Assembly (NCBI GenBank): GCA_026874595.1
Contig: CM049318.1
Location: 33,069,956-33,133,955, forward strand
Source of the DNA: Sipunculus nudus
Lineage: Eukaryota; Annelida; Sipuncula; Golfingiida; Sipunculidae
Direction of reading: 5' to 3'
DNA: 64,000 bases
Both the position numbers and the translations under genes were made by a program. Under the pieces are notes generated by a model, which was given only the letters and a program-made list of their open reading frames with translations, was not told where the DNA came from and did no database searches. The number at the start of each line of letters is the position of its first letter. Positions within the stretch are counted from its first letter, which is position 1. This document shows, in pieces, positions 1 to 12,610 of the stretch.

Positions 1-180
1 TGCAATATTTGCGAATCTCAACAGATACACCTTGGGGAAAATTCCGTGCCGTTAGCATGGCCTACTTACAAAGCTTGACCAAATTAAGTTCCTTGTATTG
101 GATACAGGAAATTCCGTGACGTCAGTATAGCCTACTTATAAAGCTGGACTAGATTTAGTTCCTTCATTTAAATTCAGCAT
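1..180 (+). repeat. 70-bp tandem duplication
   Basis: GAAATTCCGTG.CGT.AG.AT then GCCTACTTA.AAAGCT occurs twice, with ATTCCGTG at 41 and 111. Confidence 0.6.
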
Positions 181-539
181 TGAAAGCTAAGTGAAAAAAA
201 CATTATAAGATAGAAATTGATTTCCTTGATCAGGTAAAAAGTTACAGTTTTAACATGTCAGTATTTTATTACTCACTTTGGTATAACTATTGTAGGAAAA
301 CAGTTATCGTAGCAATACCACGGCTTGTCTGAGGCCAATACAAAGGCCAATACAATCAAACAGATTCATAATTTTTGCATAGTGTCATCATATCTGCTCT
401 GATATAAAAAAACACTGGTTGAAAACTGTCAATTTAAAAAAAAACCTCTGACACTATCATTGCAATCATGCCTTGTCCTAACCGTTGAAAAAAAATGGAG
501 GCGCATCGGCCTAATTGCTATTTGTTAAATCTGTATACA

Positions 540-1100
540 CTTTACGCTCCCGAGGCAGCGGAAATCTTGCGCTTCTAAAGAAGCAACTGATTTTCACGCT
601 GCCAGCTTTGACCGTTTATGATATATTTAAACACCAGATGGCGGTTCGTTGTCCGCTGAAATAAACGTGCGTATGATGTGACAAGCAGCCAATCAGATGC
701 CAATAAACAAACACTCGACAGGCATCCTGGCTCCGCCCATTGCTGAGCTTCAAGCGCCGCTTGATGAGTCTCCGGTCGAATTTAAATTGCTCCCTCTGCA
801 TTCTCGCATCATCGACCGATTCGATTATGACATTATGACTGTGTTGGCGTAGCCATGTATCTGTTCTCTGCAGAACTGAAACAAGCCAGCGAGGTGTGCA
901 CGCAGCCTTTGTTGTTACGTTTCGTTTGAATTACAGCTCACCGGCCGAGCAATCTAAGTGCCCAAGGCCTTAAGCAAACCGTGTCAGGGGCAATTCTCTC
1001 TGAGCCTGTGGCCTGTTCAGACGGTTACGCGGGGCGATGAGCTGTCACTCAAAACGAAATAAACATGATTGGCTCCGTGTATTCCTCGCTTGGCTTTTTC
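540..1100. promoter_or_regulatory. GC-richer, CpG-containing patch; possible promoter
   Basis: GC content rises above the AT-rich surroundings, with CCAATCAG (689), a GC box-like GGCTCCGCCC (728) and TATATTTAAA (621). No first exon with a supported splice site could be assigned, so this is only a candidate. Confidence 0.25.
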
Positions 1101-1328
1101 TTCCAGCTCAAAGTCTCATCTTATTGGACAAAAATACAGTGCTCCCCTCTGGTGTAGCAATTCAGGATACGAGGTCATAACAAACAGCGCCTTACGATAT
1201 AGGTAGTAGCCCTATAGGTAAAGCGCTGTGTAAAGAGCGTATATACACTTTTACCTCAAGTGGACAAATAGTCCCCCCCCCCCCCCACGAGACAGATAGG
1301 CCGTATCATCACTTGGTTTGCATCAAAG

Positions 1329-1642
1329 ACGGATTATACTAAACCGGTTTACTTTAGTCTCTAAGTAGTCCGTTTTGTGTCCGCACTGAAGTTCGCTTTA
1401 CAAAGGCCTCAACCGGTTTATATAGCACAACTTGAGTTTGCTGTCCACACTTTCGGAATCCGTTTCAGGCCTGCAGTTGAGCGCTCCCTCGCAAAACGCA
1501 TGCTCGGGCAATATCAAGGGTAGCGTTCAAGGACGTTGGCTAAACTTGACTCATTCGGACTAGTAGCGGGTTCACCTGTACGCACTATAAACCGGTTTAC
1601 TGTAAACCGGACTAAAGTAAACCGGACTACTGTAGACCGCCT
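1329..1642. mobile_element. Inverted-repeat MITE with CCGGTTTAC motifs
   Basis: CCGGTTTACTTTAGTC near 1344 pairs with GACTAAAGTAAACCGG near 1609. Further ACCGGTTTA palindromes lie between. No ORF. Confidence 0.5.
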
Positions 1643-1756
1643 TTCACGCCAGTGGTCAGACCTATAACATTGAATAGATATTCCTGACTTGTCATATTTT
1701 GTGTGTACATGTGTGTCGGGGGGGGGGGGGGTTCTCAGGTTGATGGATCATCACTT

Positions 1757-2149
1757 TTTTTTTTTTTTGTTGGAGGTAACCGCCTCCATTTTTTAATGCT
1801 AGCTTAACTAATTATATGTACATCTGCAGATTTCCATTCCGATTTCGGACTACGTGACAGGGCAGTATCACACGCTTCCTCTCATTTTATATCCTGGCGT
1901 TAACCAGGCCCGGTGACTACTGCACCTGCGGGCCCTGGGTTGGTAATCATACCACCGAGGACCCCCGAAAGGCGCACTCGTTTGTGAGTGAAACACGGCC
2001 GTTGGGCACGACCTTCCCATTAAGCCTGCAGAGCGCTCACCCTGGGTGGGGGCCGACCGTGAAAAACCTCACCGCCTCGGCTGAGATTCGAACTCACGAT
2101 CTCCCGGCTTTGAGTCCTGCGCTCTACCCCTGAGCCACAGAAGCCGGTC
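1757..2149 (-). mobile_element. tRNA-derived SINE with 16-bp target duplication
   Basis: TGATGGATCATCACTT flanks it at 1741-1756 and 2150-2165. The minus-strand head (about 2149 to 2078) is strongly tRNA-like, with box A TGGCTCAGGGGTAGAGC (complement of about 2122-2138) and box B GAGTTCGAATCTC (complement of 2083-2095). It ends in an A-tail, seen as T12 on the plus strand at 1757. It is not a working tRNA gene: it continues into a SINE body. Confidence 0.85.
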
Positions 2150-2270
2150 TGATGGATCATCACTTATGAATTAAGAACATGATATAATTAACGAGTCAAT
2201 GGTTCTTTATATGGAAATCATATATTTATTGGTATCTAATTATCTACATTTGAAAACAAAAATCCAGATA

Positions 2271-2466
2271 CAGTGGCGGATCCAGGGTTTAGGAAAAGGA
2301 TTGGTTCAAACCAGGAGGACTAATGACAAAGCCTAAAAATGGCCCTCAGGTCTGAAAGGGGGTGGGGGTCCAGTTCGCAAAAAAAAATGATCTGAAACCC
2401 TAAAAGAGGTTGCGTACCCACCCCCCCACCCCCCCCCCCCCCCCCCAATAAAGGGAGGGGGGCCAG
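2271..2466. mobile_element. Palindromic MITE (GGATCCAGG family), truncated copy
   Basis: Begins CAGTGGCGGATCCAGG followed by TTTAGGAAAAGG, related to 3776-4000. The right terminus is not recognisable after the G/C runs. Confidence 0.5.
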
Positions 2467-3775
2467 ATTATTTACTTTTGGCAAACACAGAATCCGATCG
2501 GCTATCGTGCGATAATTCCAATTGCATATACAACAGCGAGAGCTGCTAGGTCATCAGTGATGATGCATTCCATGATTCGACTGTGTGCTATGTCCAATAT
2601 AAATAATACTGATATTATTATATATCCAATTTATCAGTGCGGAGGCAGACGGACTTCAGACCTTCGTTGAGACACTGCAACAATTCCGTTTTTGGATTAC
2701 ACTTTTTTTTGGCCAGTTACCTCCCTTTTCTGGACCTTAGGGCCTTCTTCTTTTTTATGATTTAGTTGTCGCCCTTTACCAAAATCCCTGTAAATCCTAC
2801 ATTCATATGTAAATGAATCATAGCGGATTTTAAAGATTTATGCTTACGAAAACGACCTACCTTTCTTAACTCTAGTGAAACATTAAATAAAAACAGATCA
2901 CGGAAACTTGACAGGCAAATTTTATCCAGAATGATTTACTCCACCAAGTGTCCCTCTTATGAATGAGTCTTTCTTTTCATCTGACCTAGCGCCAATTCGG
3001 CCATCTGATATGAGTGTCTATGACCTGCATACAAGCTGTCAGAGTGCCGTTGCATCCTTCAGCGAGGAACGCACTTTAAGCTTCCATGAGGACGCAGATG
3101 TTTTCGTTATTATTGGTAACCCCTCGTGGCCTTCAAGTATACGATGTAACTTGACATAAACCAAGCCAATCAATACTGCCTAACAACGCCCAGCATGAGC
3201 GAGAAAAGTTTTAAAATAACAGGATTTGGATTTCGCTTGTATGGATTTCACATGAGTTCTTGTAAACAATTATCAAATAATCCATCACTCCCATGGGTAT
3301 ATTCGCATAACAGTCTTTGGGTGTGGGTGTATATTTGTCATAAACCTGGTAGGTCAAAGGGTTATGTGCATAAAAATCAGGTAGTCCAGCGAGTCATCTG
3401 GTCCTGATATCTGGTGGAAGCTTTTGGTACTTGAGCAGTTCAAACATTACCAAGACTGACGAAGGCTCCAAGGGGGCGGAAAAAATATTTGTGGCACAAT
3501 TTACAAGTCTGTTATCATAAAGATTAGTTTCCGGATGTAAACCCACACCTACTTGATTCACCCCCCGCTGGTATTACGGTATGAAATGTAAATACATTTG
3601 TTAGGCGACCTGCATATTCCTCAAGTGTAATCGGATGTAAGCCATGGGGCTCTTAAGTTTTATAAATATCATAATGTTGTTTTAGGTTGTTTAAAAACGG
3701 ACAAGTGTACATAAACATCTGCCGGAGAGTTGCGTATATGATCGTAAGATACGATCGAAAGATACGTTTTTTAAT
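2467..3775. other. No gene recognised
   Basis: AT-rich sequence with stops in all frames; the ORFs of 66-70 codons have no recognisable motif or supported splice sites. Confidence 0.5.
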
Positions 3776-4000
3776 CAGAAGCGGATCCAGGGGGATGTGG
3801 AGGGGGTCCGGACCCCCCCCCCCCCCCCGCCGCGCCTTTTTTTCATCAGAAGCAACGTTTTTTAAAGAGCTTCAGACAAAATTTGCGGCCAGGACAAACC
3901 CCCCCCCCCTTTCCAGACCTGGGGATCTTTTTTAGTTTTTCATAAGTCCTCCTGGGTTTGAACCCCCCCCCCCCTTTCCTAAATCCCGGATCCGTCCCTG
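3776..4000. mobile_element. Palindromic MITE (GGATCCAGG family), second copy
   Basis: CAGAAGCGGATCCAGG to CCCGGATCCGTCCCTG, with the same GGGGTCCGGACCCCC core as 14011-14212. No clear target duplication. Confidence 0.65.
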
Positions 4001-4259
4001 TTATCATAATATAAGAACCGACATGAATGGGAAAATTTGTTGGCCGCGCGTATAGAGATACTATCAATTTGCTTTGCCCTGAGGGCAAAAAGAACGTAGG
4101 GGAGTGGGTAGATGGCTTTGAACATGCCCGGCTCTGTTGTAAATCTGCCTGGAGTCAGTGGAGTGCATATCCCATCGCAAACTGCTTCCGCCCGGTCTGT
4201 AACTGCATATACGTGGTGTAAGCATCGGGGGGGGGGGGGGGGGGGGTGAACTCAAAAAT

Positions 4260-4528
4260 TTTATAGTTTCGTCGTTATCTCATTCGTTAGGTGTACTTTA
4301 ACGAGAAAACAACGAGAATCAAACGAGAAAACAACGAGCGTAACTCGAAACCCTTCGTTGTTGTCTCGTTATATGTATCCCCATTTTAAGTAACGAAACA
4401 GCGTTAGCCTCTTTCGTTGCCGTTTCTAATAAGGTTCTTTGAAGCATGTAATGCCAATATTCCTATACTTTTCTGAATCCCGTGCTAGTTGTGAGAGATT
4501 ATAACCATTTCTTGGGCTTGGGATTAAG

Positions 4529-4573
<45 letters not shown>

Positions 4574-5880
4574 CCTTTCCCCTAATAATCTCCATGATAT
4601 GTAAGCTGGTTTTAATGTGCATACATAAAAGCTTCATTTGACGCAATACAAAGCGTTCCTCTATTTACAAGATGGAAGTCTTTGTTGGTGTCCTACTACC
4701 AAATCATGTTTACAAACTATAAACATTGTTTTAAAAGCAACTTTATGATGACGATTGAGACCGAAAGCAAATGGAATACTTTTACATCAGTTTTGGAGGG
4801 ACTGTTACGAGCTTATATTGTGAAGTGTCTGAATTATTCTTGTCAGTGTCAAAACGCCGGCCTTCCAAAATTCCTGATCATTATTATCCGATGAATAATA
4901 ATTAAAAAAAAACACGGCAAAGAAATAAAGCATTTTTGTTAATTTTTAAATATCAGCCAATCGTAATCCAAAAAGGCCATCTGTAGGCAAACAATACGGA
5001 ACTATACGAGATTGCAAACGGCAGAAGAAGGCATTGCTGGATTTACTTGTGCAAACAGCTACTTCCGGTCATTCTCAACACGGGTTCGTGTCCGGCGTTC
5101 ATGGTGATCAAAAGAATGGTTTCACTTAATGGCTAGCAGGTATTAAGCGAGATTTGTAAAGCTCTGACATTTACGATGTGTGCTCTGCTAAAGGATGTCT
5201 CAAAATGTCTGAAAGTTAGAAACGCTCATAACAATAAATTGCATAATTAGAAAAAATAGGCATTCCATGATGGTAGATGAAAAGCGATTTGGTTAAACAT
5301 TCTTTAAAGCGGCCCAATCACCTATAAAGCATGTTGAATAAACACGAAAAATAGATTTTTCTCTTTAAAATAAATCTGTACTCGCCAAAATTTTCCCTTG
5401 AAATTATTCAAAACAGTGGACCAAAGGTGTAAACATAAACACAGCATATGCATCGCCGGGCCACAACATGTGTACACTAGGAGATGCCCTGACTGACTTG
5501 GCCTAAAAATGTAATACATGTTCCCACTGGCTGAAACATGACATTCAGACTTCCGGATAGACAGCCTTGTTATGGTAAACAGAAACACACGGACTGTGTT
5601 TACAAACACGCGGAGTCATATAAAGTTATCAAACAACCGTAGACTGAGACTGTGACTGTGTGCCGGGATGGTGTAGGCCCGGAACTTTTGTAAAAAGCAG
5701 AACTGAATTGATAGTGTGAAAGAACACTCATAATAAAGCTTCTGATTATGTCCTTTAACTTCAACACCTTTAATGTGTGTTTTTATATCATGATTATTTG
5801 TATTATATTTATAATGAATAACATCAAAATGGTGTTGTATGGTGTTATAAATTCTGTTTTATTTCTAATTGTGTAATTGT
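4260..5880. other. No gene recognised
   Basis: Contains an AACGAGAAAACAACGAG-rich stretch (4270-4440) and the (AG)n array; otherwise anonymous AT-rich DNA. Confidence 0.5.
4532..4571 (+). repeat. (AG)n microsatellite
   Basis: Twenty uninterrupted AG units. Confidence 0.95.
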
Positions 5881-5883
5881 AAA

Positions 5884-6153
5884 GGTTGTTTCCATATGCG
5901 CGTGTATGCAGACTGGCAGACGTATATTTGTGTACAATGGTATCGAGCAGGCCTTCTACCAAAAAAGTGTGACGTGATTTTAGCCCGAATCCCTGAGTTC
6001 ACGCAGATTCTATGCGTCAAAATGGCTTCTGTGACGATTTTCACGTATAAACGCACATTCGCAAATACGATGACGAATACATGGAAACACCCCAGTTGAC
6101 AAATCATATATGAGCGATGTTTTACACATATACGCGCACATGGAAACACATCT
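5884..6153. mobile_element. MITE with GTTTCCATATGCGCGT ends
   Basis: GTTGTTTCCATATGCGCGTG at the left pairs with ATATACGCGCACATGGAAAC at the right (25-bp imperfect TIR). An extra inverted copy at 6060-6092 suggests nesting. Confidence 0.5.
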
Positions 6154-6808
6154 AAGCTTACGGTTGAAATGAACGCTTATTCTGAGATTATTATGTATGG
6201 GAGAAATAAAACACATGCACATTTTCTACTTATATGTATACAAATTATCCGTTCTAAATTATCCGTTCTACGTTTCAAAACTGAGACGTGATATCAGTAT
6301 TATAAAATTTGTTTAAAATACGTTTTAACTAGTTTTATATTGTTTCAGGAAAACTATCTTTATTATGATTACATTCCCCTCGGTCATTTAAAATTGGTTC
6401 TATCGATAATTTTACGTGATGGAACGTTTTGTAGTAAATTATATTTTATACCGATATATTTATCGTGGATTTTACACACTCATTGTTCATGGCATAAATT
6501 ACAGAATTAAATATTACAACCAGGGACTAATTGCACAATGTCCATCTACAATAAGGGACTGAAGGGACATTCTCAGCTGGTCTTTTATTATATGGCTGAT
6601 TTTGCCTCTTATTTTCCATTCTCATGCAAGCAATACAGATAAATCCAACACAACAAAAATATCCTTATACCGGTATGCATTTAGAAAATATTTGCACCAT
6701 AATCACGAGCAATTTTCCTCAGTTCATTGGTTTGTTAGGTGCTGTAAACCTTCATATGATTCGGAATGTGGTCCAGGTATGCGGTCGCGGATAAAATACA
6801 TGTATGTG

Positions 6809-6809
<1 letters not shown>

Positions 6810-6862
<53 letters not shown>
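6810..6862 (+). repeat. (AT)n microsatellite
   Basis: About 26 uninterrupted units. Confidence 0.95.
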
Positions 6863-6864
<2 letters not shown>

Positions 6865-7610
6865 CGACTATTTTCCCTGTAATGTAAAACATGACTGGAT
6901 AAGATTAAGAAAACGGCAGCTTATATGTAAACATGAATTGACAAATCAAGAGTGGATCATAAGGGAATGTTTTATATATATTTGCAATGATTTCGTTTCC
7001 AGGCGAGGACATTTTTCCTTATGGTTTATAACGATTAACACATTTAATTCTGGGATACCCCAACTAAAATGTACGTGGTTGCTCTCCAGACCCAATCCGC
7101 GTTTAAATTTGTTATTAGACGGGTCGCTATATGATCGGACATTTTTTTGTCCGATTTCCGATGAGGCCAGATTTGTTCCACAACCGAATAAAAGGAAACG
7201 GTACCTCATAAAATTATGATTTTGACTCGATCCACAATCACGCCCGTACCGCATCCGCAACCCCTTAAAGGATTCGTAGTTCTGGGTATATATGTTAATA
7301 TTTGAATGAGTTAAATGCTGGTAAATGTTATCTGCTTTCCCAACTTTGAACAAGAAGGGATAAAAAAACCAATAGCCGTCAAACATGTAATTAATATTTT
7401 ACAATAAAATATTTTTCTTCCGTTGTCGCACTATTTATTACGAATAATGGTTTTTTTCATTCGCTTGCGCAGCTCTAAAATATGTATTACATAGAGACAA
7501 AGGTATATACAATGTATATAAATTGTCATCACAACTATTACAATAAACTTCCATGCATGGATGATTGCGTTCGGTTCTCTAGGAAAAGAGGGATATATCA
7601 GATCAATATC

Positions 7611-7645
<35 letters not shown>

Positions 7646-7811
7646 TTTTGTGTGAAAATGAAGTTATAGGTTGTAATAATTTGTTATTATTTACACATGT
7701 CATTATATACATATGGTAGGCACGGCACAAGAAATGTATTAGGTTGACTAATCTCAGTCGAGTAAGTAGAAAAATACCGTCTGACGCCACTTGTACACGT
7801 TTTCGTTACCG

Positions 7812-7837
7812 TAACGGATGGTCCGGACCATCCGTTA
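7812..7837. repeat. Perfect 26-bp palindrome
   Basis: Centred on GGTCCGGACC, with TAACGGAT at one side and its complement ATCCGTTA at the other. An imperfect TTTTCGTTA/TAACGAAAA extension lies outside. Confidence 0.8.
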
Positions 7838-8191
7838 AAATAACGAAAAGATTGAGGCATTTACGAAAGAGAAGAATTTAAAGAAAGTTTCGAGTTATCC
7901 AAAAAATGTGTGACGATGGAGTAACGAGTTCGTTATGCACTCGTTCGGCTTACGAATGCTTCGAGTTCACCCCCCTGGCGTAGCGTAGGAGAGAACACGG
8001 GATTTAGGGCTGAGCACACACAAGAGGTAAATTCGCGTGAAGGGCACGGGGTGCTAGTCTCAATCAAGACTGAAGAGACTACGTATTATTCAACCCATGA
8101 CAAACACTGTACTTGTACAAGCACACCTGTCTTCACTGGACTCCCTGACTATAAATAACTCCATGATCGCCACTGCTCTGCAAGCCGCATG

Positions 8192-8474
8192 AAACTGCTT
8201 TTACCGGGTGCGCGGTATGCGGTAAGTGTTATGCGAAAAAGATTTTTTTCGCTCTAGTTATTTTATCATAAACCTTTCACCGGGCCCACGGAATGCGGTA
8301 TGTGGCGTGAGGCTTGTGACACGCGGTAAAATGGAATTCTCAGGGAGAACTGGATCCGCATACAGCGCGCGGTAATGAAAATGCCCCATACGATTTTGAA
8401 TCGCATTCCGCAACCGCGTTCTGCTGCCGCACTGCGCATCTCGCATGTAACGCACGCCCGGTAAACGCAACATT
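8192..8474. mobile_element. MITE with TTTACCGGG ends
   Basis: CTTTTACCGGGTGCGCG (8198) pairs with CGCACGCCCGGTAAACGC (8451-8468). Internal GCGGTATGCGG motifs repeat. No coding sequence. Confidence 0.5.
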
Positions 8475-9039
8475 TAAGGTCATGGGCGCAATAGAGGTCA
8501 CCGCCTTAGTAAATGGCCTGCAGCGACGAAACGTCGTGTATCTTTAACTGTCGACTCTTTCGTCGCCTCCCCATATATTTAATTAGCTAAGTGGTGTTTG
8601 AACACGATACGGTCGTATTTTCATAGAAAGAGGCAGCTTTAATTTCAAGTAGTTTCCCGGACTGTGTGGCCTTTAAACGTTTGCACCAAAGTATAAGTCT
8701 CTTATTTTTAACACATCTGCAACGTATTGCCAACAGAAAGGGAATTTTACCTCAAGTTATTGTGTATTTTGGTAAACGAAGATGCTGGCCATAATCGTCT
8801 TAACCGCCATTACAAAGGCACTAACGTGATTGTAACGGCGGTATTGCTTTGTTCATTATTCGCTTTTCATACGGGATAAAGTCATTTTAAACTGGGAATT
8901 TATACAAATAACATACCATAAGGAGAACCATGTCTTAATGAAATTAGATACCCGAGATCTTTATGGGTTTTCTTGCTTTTAGGGACACAAATCGTACGGA
9001 GCTTAGAATCCAACCAAGTGCATATCTGCGGTAGTGTCC

Positions 9040-9560
9040 AAAATGTACTCTCAGCTATTAGTCCAGCGGTTAAGCTCCCATATATGGAGATATTGTGCAA
9101 AAAATGAAAGAAGCATGAAAGTTGGCAAAAGTATTCTTTGGGGCTTATTGATGAATTTCAGACATAGGGCCAAGCTGAAAATAAATTATCTTGGCAAAAA
9201 TCCAAGATGGCGTCCAAGATGGCCGCCAAATTAGAAAGTGTCAATAACTTGAGTTAAAATGTCCCGAGAAAGTATTGCATGTACTCTAATATTATATTTT
9301 TTGGACTAAGAAATTCAATTTTTGAGGTTCCAACCCTCTCCAGGTACTCATTAGCTGGTTTTTATAACGAATTTGGTAATATTCCCATTAGTCCAACAGT
9401 TCAGCTGCATATTGAGAAGAATTGAAATGAAAACCTGGAAAGAAGAATGAAACTTTGCATAATGAATTCAGACCATACTCTACATGTTCAGATATGGGGC
9501 CGAGCGGAATTCACAATATCTTGCTAAAACTCCAAGATGGCGGTCAAGATGGCCACGGAA
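9040..9560 (+). repeat. Two tandem copies of a CAAGATGGC repeat, with an inverted copy at 12780-13025
   Basis: TTAGTCCAGCGGTTAAGCTCCC to CAAGATGGCGTCCAAGATGG (9055-9220) recurs as TTAGTCCAACAG to CAAGATGGCGGTCAAGATGG (9388-9555). It recurs reversed as GGCCATCTTGGCCGCCATCT at 12845, with GGGCCAAGCGGAAT shared. Degenerate interspersed repeat; ORFs inside are chance. Confidence 0.65.
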
Positions 9561-9824
9561 ACATAAAATACCAATATAATCGGTTATATTTGACCAGGAA
9601 TGCATTGCAAGTGAACTGTTTCTATGTTATTAGGATCAAAAAATTTATTTATAAGGTCTGTATCATGCATTTGTGAATGAGGTCTGATTTGGTTTGTATT
9701 GAAATTGTGCTAAAATTACCCTTTTTTATCAGTAAAACGTATTTGTTGATTACCCTGCCAAAATTTAATATATTTATTAATTTTAAGTATTTGAACACTA
9801 TGTCTCTTTCAATTTAATAAAAAG

Positions 9825-10030
9825 GACAGTCGATTAGTAAAACGCTCGGCTCTCTTCACTGGCGACCACGTTTCTGTCCCCGATGTTACTATGAGAGTGG
9901 ATTGTTGTGGTACATACAGAGTCGGTTGTTTTCTTCGTGTCCTCTGATTCCATCCACCACTTCGCCATCCGAGGCACGGAAAGTGCCTTGTATTAGTTAT
10001 TATAACCAGTAGTACACTCAATGTAAAAGA
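9825..10030 (+). mobile_element. tRNA-derived SINE, family 2 (diverged copy)
   Basis: GATTAGTAAAACGCTCGGC, AGAGTGGATTGTTGTGG, CATCCGAGGCACGGAAAGTG and TTGTATTAGTTATTATAACC match 13781-14005 in order. Confidence 0.6.
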
Positions 10031-11159
10031 AATTTTATTTGTTTATAAGTTTTGGCTCTTTTGCCTTGAGATGACGGTGCAGCTTTAAGACTCTGTGCTT
10101 GCATAAAAAAAGAATCAGTACATGTTTAGCGGCTCACCAGATTATGCTGTATGCTACGCTTTCTTTTAAAGTGATAGATTTAGGTCTTTTGGTATCACTT
10201 TCTACCGAATGAGAATGAATTTATACATATGATAAAGATGGAATGTTGTTAGAAAGAAGTCATAACCTATCGTTAAGACATTAGAGAAAATCTCATTGTT
10301 TCTTGCGAGATTTCACCATTATGCCATTGCGACATTGACGGGGTTTGAACTGGGGACCGACCTACAAACACGCCCTAAACCAGAAGGCAACGTTCTAACC
10401 CCGTACATGCTATCTTTGTACTGTGGTGATGGTGCATGACAGAATCTGGACACTTGTAGACGCTTGTGCAGTTTGCCGTTTACCTTCTTCATTGATAATC
10501 TGGTTTATGATCCTTACCAATAAGCTTACTTTGCATTTCCAAGTGATGTCTTAAATTCATCATTTGCCTACATAATGCACATTTTTAATAAATATAATGA
10601 TAATTAGAAATAATAATTATGTGCTTCATTTATTGAAATAATTTATCTTCATGTGCACAGTATGCAAGATTGTAGGTCGAGAGTAAGTTGGAATGTGGGC
10701 GTTTTACTAGAAGAAAAACGCTCCTGTCCTGCAAAATATAAAAGAAAATATTCAGGCAAGGTTATAAAATTTGCTGGCAATATTACAAAACAAAATAATG
10801 TAATAAACTGTTCTTTCAGTAATAATATTCAGAAGTAGTCTATCCTCATTAATATATGTTCGCTTGATGAAGCGAATGGTATGAAATAGAAGTTTCCCAA
10901 GCATTCTGCATTTGGGCATAAAACTGACATAAAGGGAAATTACAAAGGTTGCCAGAGCTCAGAAGCCGAAAGCACAGCTTTTACTATCAGCTTTTACAAT
11001 CACCAATCAAGTCGATAAAAACTCAAACCAAACTTTTTACTGAATTCTTAGGTAATCAAGTTAATGAAGAAAGAATGTTTGTCTGGAACCTGAGGGTGCA
11101 TTATATTTTTCAACCTTGTTTTGTGAATTAGACTTTCTATCTTCCGTCTTGCTGTACCA

Positions 11160-12610
11160 TTTTCTTAGCATCCATCCATGAAGGATCAGCTAGCTTGAAC
11201 CTGGCAGCAGCGACTCATACATGTGGTGAATATTTCTAATAATATATGCATGTACTACATGAATCTTCAAATGCGTACCTCTAATATGTGTGGATTCTGT
11301 TTTCTTGCCAACATACAGTCTGAAAGCCATCACTTCATGGCAAAAGAAGCTTTAAATCCATACAGCACACAGGTGTGAGCTTCTACATAAGCGCGTATCT
11401 TGTCATGCACGCATGTACCCTAAATTCATTATAAATAAAAGTTTCCTTTTAAACAGACATTGTGTTCAAATACTTTTAACTAGAACATGTAAATTAAATT
11501 TCAGCAGTACTATTTGATTTTGTATTGCACTAATCAAGATTTACATGAATGTTAAGTTGATGGTAAAATTAAATATCATGTTTATAGATTTGCGAAAACC
11601 CTACCTATTCTTCACTGATATATGAAGCTCCCACTGATACCAGACAGTATACCGAAGTTTATTTCATCCCTTACCTTGGCAAAGCAGTTAATACATTCGT
11701 TAGCATGCAAATAAAGGGATTTCAAACAGAGGAAGTCAGATATTAAATGTTAATATAATAAAACCTACCCCAGCAAATGACACTTTCATTTGAAAGTGCA
11801 GTATTCAGCAAATTTTATCAAGTTTACCTTTGGGTGTACTGATGAAAAAGGGACTTTTAGTACAATTTCAGTAGGCACACACAAGGCGGAATCTATACAG
11901 CTGACAGGTGTGAGCTTCTTACATAGGTCTGTATCCTGCCACGCAGGCATCCAGTCTGATATAAAAGTTATAAGCAGAATAAACTTTATATTATATGGAT
12001 TGTCTAATTTATTTTATAATAATATATCATTTATATGGATTGTACAGTTAATTGTAATTACTATTACAAGGACAAGGAGGATTTCACCCACCTTGGATGG
12101 GTCATTATAACCCAATAGGAATAGGAACGATGTTGTTTAAACCTGGGGCACCAGTCGAGATAGCCGAGCGTTTTACCACTCATTTGCCCATTCCATTACA
12201 TTGAAACAGACATTAGGCTCAAATATGTAAAATTAATATATATGTTAAATGTCAGCACAGTTGGACTTATGCGTTTGATATTTTCCAATTGCCCTAACAA
12301 AAGTTTACATGAATGCTGATCGTAAAACCTAAGTACATGTATGTCGGTCTCAAATATTCTAATGGTATGTGTTTACGGACATATCAAGTTCAATCCTAAT
12401 TTCATTGCAGATTTTGACAGATAAGTTTTTTTCACCCTTCACATCTTCAAAGGAATTATATTTGTTAGCATGCAAATAAAGGGGAAGTAAAAGGAAGAAA
12501 GGAAGAAACATTTCAATAAAAATTGTTCTACTATTAAAGCATCCGAATTCATGACAAAGCAGACAAACCTAAGCCCCCAAATGACACTTTCATGTGACTA
12601 CGATCACAAT
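11160..12610 (+). repeat. Two diverged tandem copies of a ~755-bp unit
   Basis: GTTAGCATGCAAATAAAGG occurs at 11699 and 12466, CAAATGACACTTTCAT at 11773 and 12580, TTTACATGAATG near 11540 and 12304, and AGGTGTGAGCTTCT at 11371 and 11906. No coding potential recognised. Confidence 0.5.

Larger units (their letters stand above)
6160..8190. other. No gene recognised
   Basis: Holds an (AT)n array, a (TA)n(TG)n array near 7610-7645 and the 26-bp palindrome. The 146-codon minus-strand ORF at 6946-7386 has no recognisable feature. Confidence 0.45.

Noticed and set aside
2078-2149. Functional tRNA gene on the minus strand
   Set aside because: Boxes A and B are good, but the sequence continues into a SINE body with an A-tail and is flanked by a 16-bp target duplication.
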